Assembly: GCA_030528325.1 (NCBI GenBank) | Contig: JAUMZD010000029.1 | Span: 1-41,604 of the forward strand | Direction of reading: 5' to 3' | DNA length: 41,604 nucleotides | From: Lautropia sp. | GTDB lineage: Bacteria > Pseudomonadota > Gammaproteobacteria > Burkholderiales > Burkholderiaceae_E | Program-made: the position numbers and the translations under genes | Notes under the pieces: generated by a model | What the model was told of the DNA's origin: nothing | What the model saw: only the letters and a program-made list of their open reading frames with translations | Database searches by the model: none | In this document: positions 9,607 through 19,075 of the stretch, in pieces | Numbering within the stretch: position 1 is the stretch's first letter | How the letters are laid out: the number at the start of each line of letters is the position of its first letter

Positions 9607-10470
9607 TCAGTTTCCCTGGAAAACCGGCTTCTGCTTCGCAGCGAACGCATGATAGGCACGCGAGAAATCCTCGGTGAGCATGCAGATCGCCTGCGCCTGG
9701 GCCTCGGCCTCGATGGCCTGCTCGATCGTCATGCTCCACTCCTGATGGAGCATCGTCTTCGTGATGCCATTGGCGAAACTGGGCCCTGCCGCCAGATCGG
9801 CCGCCAGCTGCTGCGCCTCGGGCAGCAGCACTCCCGGCTCGCACAGACGATTGAAAAAGCCCCAGCGTTCAGCTTCTTCGCCCGGCATCGCCCGACCGGT
9901 ATACAGCAGTTCGCTGGCACGTCCCTGCCCGATGATCCGCGGCAACATCGCACACGCCCCCATGTCGCAGCCTGCCAGCCCCACGCGATTGAACAGGAAG
10001 GCCGTCTTGCTGCGTGCGGTGCCGAGCCGGAGGTCCGAGGCCATCGCCATGATGGCGCCAGCGCCCGCACACACACCATCCACCGCGGCCACGATCGGCT
10101 GCGGGCAGGTTCTCATCATCTTCACCAGCTCGCCCGTCATGCGCGTGAACATCAGCAGCTCGGGGGCCGTCAGCCCGACAAGCGGCCCGATGATTTCATG
10201 CACGTCACCACCCGAGCAGAAATTGCCGCCCGCGCCGGTCAGCACGACGGCCTTGATATCCTCGGCCCACTTCAGCTGATGAAAGAGATCCCTCAACTCG
10301 GCATAGCTGTCGAAAGTGAGCGGGTTCTTCCGCTCCGGACGATTCAGCGTGATCGTCGCGACCTTGCCATCGACGGCCCAGAGAAAATGCTTCGCCTGAT
10401 AGTCGGCAAGCGGCCTCATGTTGCCTGCTTTCAGCGCCGGATCGAGCGGCTTGTGCGCGTCGTCATTCAT
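9607..10470 (-). CDS. Enoyl-CoA hydratase/isomerase family protein
   Basis: A 287-residue crotonase-fold protein. The oxyanion-hole segments are [10 protein letters not shown] near 80-90 and [10 protein letters not shown] near 130-140. The second acidic catalytic position has [10 protein letters not shown] instead of the usual G-L-P-E type Glu, so it may not be a simple hydratase; ring-opening hydrolases of the crotonase family are an alternative. The start ATG at 10470 follows GGGAGAAGA. It carries an N-terminal extension of about 25 residues compared with typical crotonases. It is in the 2-aminobenzoyl-CoA operon, 61 bp from the SDR gene upstream. Confidence 0.88.
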   Translation of the reverse strand: MNDDAHKPLDPALKAGNMRPLADYQAKHFLWAVDGKVATITLNRPERKNPLTFDSYAELRDLFHQLKWAEDIKAVVLTGAGGNFCSGGDVHEIIGPLVGLTAPELLMFTRMTGELVKMMRTCPQPIVAAVDGVCAGAGAIMAMASDLRLGTARSKTAFLFNRVGLAGCDMGACAMLPRIIGQGRASELLYTGRAMPGEEAERWGFFNRLCEPGVLLPEAQQLAADLAAGPSFANGITKTMLHQEWSMTIEQAIEAEAQAQAICMLTEDFSRAYHAFAAKQKPVFQGN

Positions 10471-10531
10471 CGATTCTTCTCCCTTCTGATTGCTTCTGCC
10501 GTTAGAGCGTGTCATGCAGGTACCGCCCCAC

Positions 10532-11338
10532 TCATGGCATCACTTCGCCACCTGCCACCGAGATCGCCTGACCGGTGACGGAGGCCGTGCCCTTGCCGCA
10601 CAGCCAGGCCACCGTATCGGCGACCTCCTCCGGTTGAACCAGACGCCCCTGAGGGTTCGATCGCACCAGCTCCTCGTAGGCATCCTGCTCGGTTCGACCC
10701 GTTTTCTCGACGACCCTGGCGACCGCATCCCGCACGATGTCGGTCTCGGTATAGCCCGGGCAGACCGCATTGACCGTGATCCCCTTGCGGGCCAGCTCGA
10801 GCGCGAGCGAGCGAGTCAGGCCGATCACGCCATGCTTGGCTGCGCAATAGGCGCTCACGTAGGCATAGCCGATCTGTCCCGCCGTACTCGCCACATTCAC
10901 GATGCGCCCCCAGCCAGCAGCCAGCATGTCGGGCAGCACGGCCTGTGTGCAGAGCATCGTGCCGGTCAGGTTCACGGCCAGCATCTGCTGCCACAGATCG
11001 AGGCCTGTTTTCAGGAAGGGGGCACTCTCGGCCTGCCCGGCGTTGTTGACCAGAATCTGGATGGGCCCCCAGGCAGCACGCGCTTCGGCCAGCGCTGCGT
11101 GCAACGCGGCCGGATCGCTGACATCGGCCGCCACGGCCTGCATCCGCCCCGGATACTGCGCCGCCAGCCCGTCGACGCTGGCTCGTTTGCGCCCCAGCAC
11201 CGTCACCCTGTATCCGGCCTGCACCAGTCGCCGGGCAATGGCCGCACCGATACCGCGTCCACCGCCCGTCACGAGGGCATGAAGGCTGCCCGAATCAGGC
11301 GCCGTGTCCTGCCCATCCGAAAGCTGTGTGCTCATCAT
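10532..11338 (-). CDS. Short-chain dehydrogenase/reductase (SDR)
   Basis: A 268-residue classical SDR with the NAD(P)-binding glycine motif T-G-G-G-R-G-I-G near 25-32, N-N-A-G near 105, and the catalytic Ser, Tyr and Lys in [10 protein letters not shown] and Y-C-A-A-K. A 3-hydroxyacyl-CoA dehydrogenase or keto-reductase role for the alicyclic intermediate is likely from context; the A. evansii cluster also has beta-oxidation dehydrogenases. Two ATGs stand in tandem (11338, 11335) behind GAGGGA, which overlaps the end of the monooxygenase/reductase gene, 7 bp away. Exact substrate cannot be read from sequence. Confidence 0.9.
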   Translation of the reverse strand: MMSTQLSDGQDTAPDSGSLHALVTGGGRGIGAAIARRLVQAGYRVTVLGRKRASVDGLAAQYPGRMQAVAADVSDPAALHAALAEARAAWGPIQILVNNAGQAESAPFLKTGLDLWQQMLAVNLTGTMLCTQAVLPDMLAAGWGRIVNVASTAGQIGYAYVSAYCAAKHGVIGLTRSLALELARKGITVNAVCPGYTETDIVRDAVARVVEKTGRTEQDAYEELVRSNPQGRLVQPEEVADTVAWLCGKGTASVTGQAISVAGGEVMP

Positions 11339-11345
11339 GCGTCCC

Positions 11346-13709
11346 TCATCCATTGGCAACAGAAGCCGAGCGCGCGGCCTCCAGCGCTGCCTGAGCCGCT
11401 GCTTTCTCCCGCGCAAAATTGGCTTCCATCTGCTGCTTGGCCGAGCGGTACTGTTTGGGCCAGACCACCGGCGTATAACCGATCTTCGCCGCTTCCGTCA
11501 GCGTCCAGGCCGGATTGGCCAGATGGGGACGCGCGACCGCGCACAGGTCTGCCCGGCCAGCAGCCAGAATGCTGTTCGCATGATCGGCCTCACTGATGGC
11601 ACCGACGGCAATGGTCGGAATGCCGGCCTCCTGGCGGATCCGGTCGGCGAAAGGCGTCTGGAACATCCGGCCATAGACCGGTTTTTCCTTCTTGCTCACC
11701 TGCCCCGAGGAGCAGTCGATCAAGTCGGCACCCGCCTCCTTGAAGGCCCGGGCGATCTCGACGGCATCAGCCGGCGTGATGCCCCCTTCCACCCAATCAT
11801 GGGCAGAAATCCTCACCGACATCGGTTTGTCTTCGGGCCAGACTGCGCGTACGGCCTCGAACACCGCCAGCGGATAGCGCAGACGGTTCTCCAGACTGCC
11901 ACCAAACTCATCCTCTCGCTGGTTGGTCAGCGGAGAGATGAAACTCGACAGCAGGTAGCCATGTGCGCAATGCAGCTCCAGCCAGTCCGCACCCGCTTCG
12001 TCGGCTGCACGGGCAGCCGCCACGAACTGCGCCTTCACCTCATCCATCTGCTCGCGCGTCATCTCGGCAGCCCACTGGCTGATGCCTTCCAGATACTGCT
12101 GCGGCGATGCCGACACGATCGGCCAGTTTCCGTCCGGCAACGGCTGATCGATACCCTCCCAGGCACGTCGGGTCGAGGCCTTGGCACCCGCATGGCCAAT
12201 CTGGATGGCAAATTTGGCATCGGTGTTCCGGTGAATCCAGTCTGCGATGCGGCGGAAAGCCTCGACATGCTCCGGCCTGTACAGCCCGGGGCATCCCGGC
12301 GTGATGCGCCCTTCCGGACTCACGCAGGTCATTTCCGCAAATACCAGTCCCGCACCACCCATTGCCCGTGCCCCCAGGTGGACAAGGTGATAGTCTCCCA
12401 CGAGGCCATCTTCTGCTGAATACTGCGCCATCGGTGATACGACGATCCGGTTTTTCAGTGTCAGGCCACGCACCGTGTACGGCGTGAACATGGGCGGCAC
12501 GGGCTTCTGTTCTGCTGCCACGTCCATGCCGGCCTGCTCGGCGAACCATCGCTCGTATCCCTCCAGCCAGCCTGCATCCCTCAGACGCAGATTCTCATGG
12601 CTGATGCGCTGACTGCGCGTCAGCATCGAATACATGAACTGCTCGGGCTCAAGCTGGTCGCAATATCGTCGACCACAGACCTCGAACCACTCCATCGCAT
12701 TCCAGGCGGCATTCTGAAGTCTCAGGGTCTCCACCCGCCGCGCCTCCTGATAGGCCTCCAGCACGGCGGGGATCCTGTCGACGGTGTCACCGAGCGCCTT
12801 GAACTGGCGCGTCAGCTCGATCGCGTCCTCGATGGCCAGCTTCGTGCCCGAACCGATCGCAAAATGCGCGGTATGGACGGCATCGCCCATCAACACCACG
12901 TGGCTGCCCTGCGCGTTCTTCAGCCACCACTGCTCACATACCACCCGCTGGAAGTTGATCCAGGCCGAACCGCGCAGATGGCGGGCATTGGTCATCAGGC
13001 TGGCCCCTTCCAGATTGTCAGCGAACAGTTTCTGGCAGAAATCGATCGATGCCTGCTGGTCGGCTTCGTCGAGTCCGTGGGCACGCCAGGTATCTTCCGT
13101 TGTCTCGACGATGAACGTCGAGGTCTGCTCATCGAACTTGTAGATGTGCGCCTGGAACCAGCCGTGATCGGTACGCCTGAAGTCGAAGGTGAAGGCATCA
13201 TAGACCTTGTCCGTTCCAAGCCAGATGTAGCGGTTCGGTCGCGTCACGATATCCGGTTTGAACACGGCTTCGTATTTTTTCCGGATGATCGAATTGATAC
13301 CGTCGGCCGCCACGATCAGATCCGCGTCAGGATAGGACTCGTCAGACGCTACCTCCGTCTCGAAAACCAGATTCACCCCAAGCGCTTCACAGCGGGCCTG
13401 GAGTATGTTCAACAACTTCTTGCGTCCGATGCCGACGAAACCATGACCACCGGACCGGATCTTCCTGCCCTTGAACCACAGCTCGATATCGTCCCAGTGA
13501 TTGAAAGCCTGCTCGATTTCCGCTGCCGACTCGGCATCCCACTGGCGCATGTTGTCCATCGTGGCATCCGAGAAAACCACCCCCCAGCCGAACGTGTCGT
13601 AAGGCCGGTTTCTCTCGACCACCGTCACCTCGTGCGAAGCGTCAAGTTTCTTCATCAGCAGGCCAAGATACAGCCCGGCCGGCCCTCCGCCTATGCACAC
13701 GATCTTCAT
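11346..13709 (-). CDS. 2-Aminobenzoyl-CoA monooxygenase/reductase (two-flavoprotein fusion)
   Basis: A 787-residue fusion (about 87 kDa expected) of two flavoproteins. Residues 1 to about 390 are a group A FAD monooxygenase: [10 protein letters not shown] at the N-terminus and [10 protein letters not shown] further on. From about 405 to 770 it is an old yellow enzyme domain: [22 protein letters not shown] and a C-terminal I-A-V-G-A-I. This architecture is known from A. evansii ACMR, which hydroxylates and reduces 2-aminobenzoyl-CoA to 2-amino-5-oxocyclohex-1-ene-1-carbonyl-CoA. Salicylyl-CoA 5-hydroxylase-type enzymes resemble it and remain an alternative. The ATG at 13709 has AGGAG six bases upstream. 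It sits 41 bp after iorB and is the pathway's key dearomatising step. Confidence 0.93.
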   Translation of the reverse strand: MKIVCIGGGPAGLYLGLLMKKLDASHEVTVVERNRPYDTFGWGVVFSDATMDNMRQWDAESAAEIEQAFNHWDDIELWFKGRKIRSGGHGFVGIGRKKLLNILQARCEALGVNLVFETEVASDESYPDADLIVAADGINSIIRKKYEAVFKPDIVTRPNRYIWLGTDKVYDAFTFDFRRTDHGWFQAHIYKFDEQTSTFIVETTEDTWRAHGLDEADQQASIDFCQKLFADNLEGASLMTNARHLRGSAWINFQRVVCEQWWLKNAQGSHVVLMGDAVHTAHFAIGSGTKLAIEDAIELTRQFKALGDTVDRIPAVLEAYQEARRVETLRLQNAAWNAMEWFEVCGRRYCDQLEPEQFMYSMLTRSQRISHENLRLRDAGWLEGYERWFAEQAGMDVAAEQKPVPPMFTPYTVRGLTLKNRIVVSPMAQYSAEDGLVGDYHLVHLGARAMGGAGLVFAEMTCVSPEGRITPGCPGLYRPEHVEAFRRIADWIHRNTDAKFAIQIGHAGAKASTRRAWEGIDQPLPDGNWPIVSASPQQYLEGISQWAAEMTREQMDEVKAQFVAAARAADEAGADWLELHCAHGYLLSSFISPLTNQREDEFGGSLENRLRYPLAVFEAVRAVWPEDKPMSVRISAHDWVEGGITPADAVEIARAFKEAGADLIDCSSGQVSKKEKPVYGRMFQTPFADRIRQEAGIPTIAVGAISEADHANSILAAGRADLCAVARPHLANPAWTLTEAAKIGYTPVVWPKQYRSAKQQMEANFAREKAAAQAALEAARSASVANG

Positions 13710-13750
13710 ACTGACTCCTGTCTTCTTATCGCATCCCGGAAATCCTGGAC

Positions 13751-15382
13751 TCACCCATGCCGATGAGCCCCTTCATCCTCTGACTGCCCCCCCTCGTCGA
13801 GGGCCATGCCGCTGGCCGCCAGCGCTGCCCGCAGCCGCTGCCCATGCTCGTCGGCCAGCGCCGCATCACGCCAAGCTTTCAGCATGGCCGGCGTCAGGGC
13901 ATCGCCAGCCTGCCGAATCCCTTCCATCAGCAGGCGGTAACTGCGCAATCCGCGCTCATGCGTGTCGCTGTAACCCTTGACCACACGCTGACATCGGACG
14001 ATTTCCAAAGCCAGCTCCGGCTCACGGGCAGCCTTCGCGCCGACCAGTCCAAGCCATCTCTCGATCATCGCGTTCTCGCGCTCGTAGCGCAGCGAGCGCA
14101 AACGCCAGCGCGCCGCCATCGCCACCGCTCTCATCATCAGATAGCCACGAATCGAGTTGGTGTGAATCCGCCTGCCCTGCCGCGTGGCACGCTCGACCAT
14201 TCCCCTCGCCCAAGGCGTTCGCATCAGCCACCGCCCCATGGGAGCTGGCAGCGTCTCGCAGACTTCCTGCAGGCGTGGATGCATGAACTCATGGATGTGC
14301 AACAGGTTCTGGCCAGCAGAAGACTCTGCCCGTACCCGCTCGAAACGGCTGGCACGCGTTTTCAGGTCGGCCACGCGAGCCGTATCCTCATAAGACATCC
14401 AGAGCGCCAGATGGCGTGCCGTTTCACGCAACAATTCGAATTTTGCCTCTCCCGCCTGCTCGCCGATCCGTTCCAGTCGCGTCAGGTACAGATCGGCGTA
14501 GGCAACATCCTGGTAATCGACGAGACGCCGGATGCCCTGCCAGAGCACACCATGCAGGCTCTGGGGGAAACGCTGCGCCACCCGCTCGATCAACGACTGG
14601 ATTGACGGATCATCACTGTGGGGCCTGGGCGCATCCACCAGCCTGTCCAGCCCATCGACAGGGGCTGAAGGGAAATCGGTCGGTGGCGCTTCCACGCCCA
14701 TGCCACCCCCCTCCCGTGAGAGCCCCCCCTCAGGAGAAGGGCTGTCGCCATCCACTGCTCCCCCCCTCCCATACGCCGCGTGAAAGGCTTTCAGGCTGGC
14801 CTTGACACCGATACCCCCCCGCTCGATGGTGGCCTCGAACTGTTCGCGGCTGAACGGCAACGCACCACTGCCAGCGAGCGCCCCGAACAGCACGGCGCTG
14901 ATGACGCTGCCAGCCTTCTGGGCAGCTTCGGCCATGTCGAAACAGACGAAGCGTTTCGCCGCCTGGGCTGCATGTGACAGCAGCTGGGCGCTGTCGACCC
15001 TACCGTCACCCATCGCGCTTTTTTCCGCGATCGAGTAGACGCGATGACTGGAGGCGATCAGCAGGGTGCGGTCGGGCGTGACCAGGCCCCGTTGTACCGC
15101 ACGACCTGCTTCCATCAACTCCGAAGCCAGCACGACATCCACGTCCCCCGGCAGCGGCATCAACGCCAGCACGGGCGCCTGACCGGCCAGATCAGCGACC
15201 GATTTCGGGAACAGTTCCACGTAATAGATGGTGGCACCGGTACGCTGGGCCACCCCTGGCACCGAGGTGGTCTGCGCGATGTAACCAGCCGACTCGCCCA
15301 GACTGACGATCCAGTCCGCCAGCACCCCGCCCCCTTCTCCCCCCATGGCGAGGATCGCGATCTTGATCGGTTGCGCATTCAT
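13751..15382 (-). CDS. iorB: Indolepyruvate/2-oxoacid:ferredoxin oxidoreductase, beta (gamma-domain) subunit
   Basis: A 543-residue protein. Residues about 5-205 form the pyruvate ferredoxin oxidoreductase gamma domain ([13 protein letters not shown] then [14 protein letters not shown]). From about 255 to the end it looks like the DUF6537-type C-terminal region of large fused 2-oxoacid oxidoreductases. A linker at about 206-245 is rich in Gly, Pro and Ser and looks variable. With IorA it decarboxylates an aryl 2-oxoacid and transfers the acyl group to CoA. It follows iorA by 12 bp. Alternative substrate in this context: isatinate (2-aminophenylglyoxylate). Confidence 0.88.
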   Translation of the reverse strand: MNAQPIKIAILAMGGEGGGVLADWIVSLGESAGYIAQTTSVPGVAQRTGATIYYVELFPKSVADLAGQAPVLALMPLPGDVDVVLASELMEAGRAVQRGLVTPDRTLLIASSHRVYSIAEKSAMGDGRVDSAQLLSHAAQAAKRFVCFDMAEAAQKAGSVISAVLFGALAGSGALPFSREQFEATIERGGIGVKASLKAFHAAYGRGGAVDGDSPSPEGGLSREGGGMGVEAPPTDFPSAPVDGLDRLVDAPRPHSDDPSIQSLIERVAQRFPQSLHGVLWQGIRRLVDYQDVAYADLYLTRLERIGEQAGEAKFELLRETARHLALWMSYEDTARVADLKTRASRFERVRAESSAGQNLLHIHEFMHPRLQEVCETLPAPMGRWLMRTPWARGMVERATRQGRRIHTNSIRGYLMMRAVAMAARWRLRSLRYERENAMIERWLGLVGAKAAREPELALEIVRCQRVVKGYSDTHERGLRSYRLLMEGIRQAGDALTPAMLKAWRDAALADEHGQRLRAALAASGMALDEGGQSEDEGAHRHG

Positions 15383-15394
15383 CCTGTCACCTCC

Positions 15395-17641
15395 TCAGAA
15401 CGCATGCCGTTCACGGCGACGGGCGTCGATCGCCTGGAGGCGGCCGACAACCGCCGTTCGCAGGCGATCCCGCAAACGCTCCCAGAAACCTGGGTGACTG
15501 ACGATACGCGCACGATAGAAGGACGGACACAGCACCGCAGCATGAGAGACATCCCCGCAATGCCCGCAACCGACACAACTGTCGAGCACGGTGGCGACCG
15601 GGTCGGTCCGAAGCGGATCCGGATGACTCTTGATGGACAGGGACGGGCAGCCCGACAGCCGGATGCAGGAATGGTCACCCGTACAGGTATCGTGATCCAC
15701 GCCGAACCTGTCTCGCACGACCCGTTCACCAGCCGCCAACGCCTTGCGCATGGCGGGCTTCTCACGCCGCTGCCGGTTCAACATGCACTCCGATTGCGCG
15801 ATCACGACCTTCGGGCCCTTGACGGGGGTGGTCAGCGCTTCCTTCATCGCATCCCGCATGGCAGCCACATCATAGGTGCGCCGTATCGTGCGCACCCATT
15901 CGACGCCCACACCGCGTACGGCCTGCTCGATGGCATGGCCCGTGCTGCGCGAGGGGTTGGTCGCCTTGGATGACAGGATGTCCTGCCCACCGGTGGCCGA
16001 GGTATAGCTGTTGTCGACGATGACGATCAGGTTGTCGCTACGGTTGAACACCGCATTGGCCACACCGCTGGTCAGGCCGTTGTGCCAGAATCCGCCATCT
16101 CCCATGACCGAAATGGCGCGCTTGCCCCCGGAAACGTTCAGGGCGGCCGAGCCCGCACTGCCCAGCCCATAGCCCATCGTCGTGTTGCCAAGGCTGAAAG
16201 GCGGCAGAATCGAGAACAGATGGCAGCCGATATCCGCACTGACGTGCTGCGGGCCGATGTCCCGCTCAAGCAGTTTCATCGCACTGAAGATGGGGCGCTC
16301 CGGGCACCCCGTACAGAAGCCGGGCGGGCGCGCATGCACGCTCTCGGCGAGTGGCGCCAGCGCCTCGGGCGGCAGGATCGGAATGACACGCCGCCGTGAG
16401 CGTGTCTTGATGGTGATGCCGGCCGCGTCATCGAACGCGTCTTCCCTGACAGGAACATCCTTCGGGGCACCAGCCGTTGCCGCATCGACGGCGCCAGGCC
16501 GGGAATCCGTCTGCAGGCCATACTGTCCGGCAAACTGCCGAACCCCTTTCATCAGCACCTGGGCCGAATATTCACCAGCCATCGGCAGCACATCCTTGCC
16601 GTGAAGAACACAGTCCAGCTGGTTCTGACGCAGGATCGTGGCGATGTTCTGCTCGATGAAATTCGGCTGCCCTTCCTCCACCATCAGGACGGCCCGCTTG
16701 TCCTTGCAGAAGCGCAACACCTCGTCATCGACGACCGGATAGGCCACGTTCATCACGTAGAGCGGCACGCGACTGTTGCCAAACACGTCGGCCAGCCCCA
16801 GTCGCTCGAGCACCCGCAACAGCGTGTTGTAGGTTCCGCCCTGCACGATGATGCCCACATCAGCGGCCTGATCGGCAAAAAACTCATTCAGCCCATTGGC
16901 CCTGATGTACTCGAGAGCAGCAGGCCAACGATCCCGGATTTTCTCCTGCTCGTGCAGGAAGCTGGCCGGCGGCAGCACGATGCGATTCACGTCACGCTGT
17001 GGCTGCTCCAGCGCATCACGCACGCTGAAGCGCGGACGCTGGTTGTCCGACGCGATGAAGTGCCCGTGGACATGGCAGGCACGGATACGCAGCTGCAGCA
17101 TCACCGGCGTATGACTGGCCTCCGACAGCTCGAAACCCTGCTTGACGGCCTGAACGATCGACGGCAGGTTCGGACGCGGATCGAGCAGCCACATCTGCGA
17201 TTTCATCGCGAAAGCGTGGCTTCTCTCCTGCATGATGGACGAACCTTCGCCATAGTCTTCACCGACGATGATCAGCGCCCCGCCCGTAACGCCACCTGAA
17301 GCCAGATTGGCCAGGGCATCGGATGCCACGTTCGTGCCCACCGTCGCCTTGAACGTGATCGCACCACGCAACGGATAGTTGACGGAAGCCGCGAGCGTGG
17401 CAGCCGCGGTCGCCTCGCTTGCGCTGTTCTCGAATCGGACACCGTACTCGCCCAGAATGTCCTGCGCATCGGCCAGCACATCCATCAGGTGCGAAATGGG
17501 CGAGCCCTGATACCCAGCCACATACGCGACCCCGGATTCCAGCAACGCCTTCGTGACGGCGAGAATGCCTTCGCCGCTGAACACCTCACCGGCCGACATC
17601 CGCAGTTTCTTGACTTCTTCGACAAAAGACCGTTCTGCCAT
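15395..17641 (-). CDS. iorA: Indolepyruvate/2-oxoacid:ferredoxin oxidoreductase, alpha (TPP) subunit
   Basis: A 748-residue thiamine-diphosphate subunit. The N-terminal pyrimidine-type domain has G-Y-Q-G-S-P-I-S near 43-50, G-F-C-T-G-C-P-E-R lies at 441-449, and the TPP/Mg motif starts at G-D-G-G-F-W-H-N-G (514-522) and ends at V-D-N. The C-terminus carries ferredoxin-like cysteines (C653, C659, C665; C689, C692, C695, C705) for iron-sulfur clusters. The family makes acyl-CoA from aryl 2-oxoacids with ferredoxin as acceptor. It is the first gene of the 2-aminobenzoyl-CoA operon, divergent from the AraC-type regulator. The start at 17641 follows GGAGC. Such oxygen-sensitive enzymes are unusual in an oxygenase-based operon. 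Substrate not settled: indolepyruvate, or isatinate from the neighbouring indole operon. Confidence 0.9.
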   Translation of the reverse strand: MAERSFVEEVKKLRMSAGEVFSGEGILAVTKALLESGVAYVAGYQGSPISHLMDVLADAQDILGEYGVRFENSASEATAAATLAASVNYPLRGAITFKATVGTNVASDALANLASGGVTGGALIIVGEDYGEGSSIMQERSHAFAMKSQMWLLDPRPNLPSIVQAVKQGFELSEASHTPVMLQLRIRACHVHGHFIASDNQRPRFSVRDALEQPQRDVNRIVLPPASFLHEQEKIRDRWPAALEYIRANGLNEFFADQAADVGIIVQGGTYNTLLRVLERLGLADVFGNSRVPLYVMNVAYPVVDDEVLRFCKDKRAVLMVEEGQPNFIEQNIATILRQNQLDCVLHGKDVLPMAGEYSAQVLMKGVRQFAGQYGLQTDSRPGAVDAATAGAPKDVPVREDAFDDAAGITIKTRSRRRVIPILPPEALAPLAESVHARPPGFCTGCPERPIFSAMKLLERDIGPQHVSADIGCHLFSILPPFSLGNTTMGYGLGSAGSAALNVSGGKRAISVMGDGGFWHNGLTSGVANAVFNRSDNLIVIVDNSYTSATGGQDILSSKATNPSRSTGHAIEQAVRGVGVEWVRTIRRTYDVAAMRDAMKEALTTPVKGPKVVIAQSECMLNRQRREKPAMRKALAAGERVVRDRFGVDHDTCTGDHSCIRLSGCPSLSIKSHPDPLRTDPVATVLDSCVGCGHCGDVSHAAVLCPSFYRARIVSHPGFWERLRDRLRTAVVGRLQAIDARRRERHAF

Positions 17642-17897
17642 TGTGGCTCCTGTTGGCCTACTCACCGCCGTAACGTGATGTCCCGGCCTGCGCTCCTCCT
17701 GATGGCCCCCGGATGACACGCCTGCTGCAGCGCACCACCCGGTGCATGGCCAGGCTCGGCGCCCGGCCCCGCCATTGTTTTGAACCAATTTTATTTAAAA
17801 CTAAACTATTTGGACATCGTGTAAACCCTATATGGGAGCAAGGCCCCAGGAAATTGTAAGATGCGTTCCGGAGACAAAAAGGCAGGGAGATGCCCCC
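17642..17897. promoter_or_regulatory. Divergent promoter region between iorA operon and AraC-type regulator
   Basis: A 256-bp gap with a strikingly AT-rich core at about 17776-17830 in otherwise GC-rich DNA. On the minus strand TTTACA (near 17820-17825) and a TAAAAT-like -10 (near 17790) are candidate elements but their spacing is not ideal. The 10-mer ATCGTGTAAA at 17816-17825 recurs with one change (ATCGTGCAAA) at 24379-24388, upstream of the indole operon, and may be part of a regulator site. Both calls are inference. Confidence 0.5.
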
Positions 17898-18938
17898 ATG
17901 AAGCATGCTCGAACCCTGACTGGCAACGGCGCATCAACCTATGCCGATGCAACCCTTCATGCCATCGACCATTTTCTGAATGCACCTGACTGCCTGCTGT
18001 TTTCATCGCAGGATCTCGACGAGGTGCGTTCGATGGTCGGACGCGTCATGAAGCCCCACGAACTTCGCTTGTGTCGTCAGTCGGACCGCCTGTCGGCCCG
18101 GATGCACCACCGGACGCTCGGCAATCTTTCGATCAGCCGTCTGCGTTATGGCACCCATGTGCAGATCACCCCTGGACCACTGGAAAGTTTCTATCTGATC
18201 CAGATGCCGATCGCCGGCGGTGCCCTCATTCGCAGCGGAAACTGTCAGATCGAGTCCGATACCAGCCTGGCATCGGTACTGAGTCCCGACGATGACACCC
18301 ACATGCAATGGCATCAGGGCAACGACCAGCTGCTGCTGCGACTGTCCCGCTCCCTCGTCGAACGCACGCTGATCGGACATCTGGGGCATCCGCTCGAAGA
18401 GCCACTGCGCTTTGAACTGGGTTTCCGCTGGCAGCAAAGCGCCGCCTGGTGCAGTACGCTCAGCTATATCCTGGCCTGTGCAGCCCATCATCCCAACCTC
18501 CATCCCGATCAGCACAAGCTGTTGCTCTCACAGCTCGAGCAACTCTGTGCATCGGTTCTGCTGACTTCCCACGCACACAATTACGCCGACAGCCGGCCTC
18601 CCCGGCGGTGCAAGGTGCTGCCCCGCCACATCCGCCGGGCACAGGACTTCATCGAGGCCCATGCGCACGAAGCCATCACGGTCGAACAGCTGGCCACGGT
18701 GGCCGGCGTCAGCGCACGCAGCCTTTATGCCGGCTTCCGCGATTTCCTGCAGGTCACACCGATGAACTATCTGCGTGACCTGCGGATGGCGCGTGCCCGA
18801 ACCGAACTGCTGAGCGGAGAAGCCAGCAGCGTGGCCAGCGTCGCACTGCGCTGGGGCTTCGCCCACATGGGCCGCTTCGGCAACGACTACAAGAAGCGAT
18901 ACGGCGAAACCCCGGGCCAGACATTGCGCCGGCACTGA
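17898..18938 (+). CDS. AraC/XylS-family transcriptional regulator
   Basis: A 346-residue regulator. The C-terminal domain (about 245-345) has both AraC helix-turn-helix units: I-T-V-E-Q-L-A-T-V-A-G-V-S-A-R-S-L-Y-A-G-F as the first, and V-A-L-R-W-G-F-A-H-M-G-R-F-G-N-D-Y-K-K-R-Y-G as the second. The N-terminal part resembles the AraC-binding-like domain found in regulators of aromatic oxygenase genes (XylS, AntR type). The ATG at 17898 is preceded by AGGGAGA. It is divergent from iorA and convergent with the indole operon, so it probably activates one or both operons in response to indole, isatin or anthranilate. The effector is unknown. Confidence 0.9.
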   Translation: MKHARTLTGNGASTYADATLHAIDHFLNAPDCLLFSSQDLDEVRSMVGRVMKPHELRLCRQSDRLSARMHHRTLGNLSISRLRYGTHVQITPGPLESFYLIQMPIAGGALIRSGNCQIESDTSLASVLSPDDDTHMQWHQGNDQLLLRLSRSLVERTLIGHLGHPLEEPLRFELGFRWQQSAAWCSTLSYILACAAHHPNLHPDQHKLLLSQLEQLCASVLLTSHAHNYADSRPPRRCKVLPRHIRRAQDFIEAHAHEAITVEQLATVAGVSARSLYAGFRDFLQVTPMNYLRDLRMARARTELLSGEASSVASVALRWGFAHMGRFGNDYKKRYGETPGQTLRRH

Positions 18939-19075
18939 GCGACAGACACCCCGACCCGTAGCAGCCAACAACCACCAGCGCCCCGTCGGCGCCCCCGCCG
19001 CAATGCCCGAAAGCCACCTGCCCCGGACATCGCGACTTCTCCGGCTCTGCCTTCAGACCTGCCTGTCCGCGGCCA

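Noticed and set aside
10502..10519. TTAGAGCGTGTCATGCAG between the SDR and enoyl-CoA hydratase genes resembles the MITE end (16 of 18 bases).
   Set aside because: Only one end and 18 bases; no inverted partner nearby. Could be a chance match or a very short remnant.
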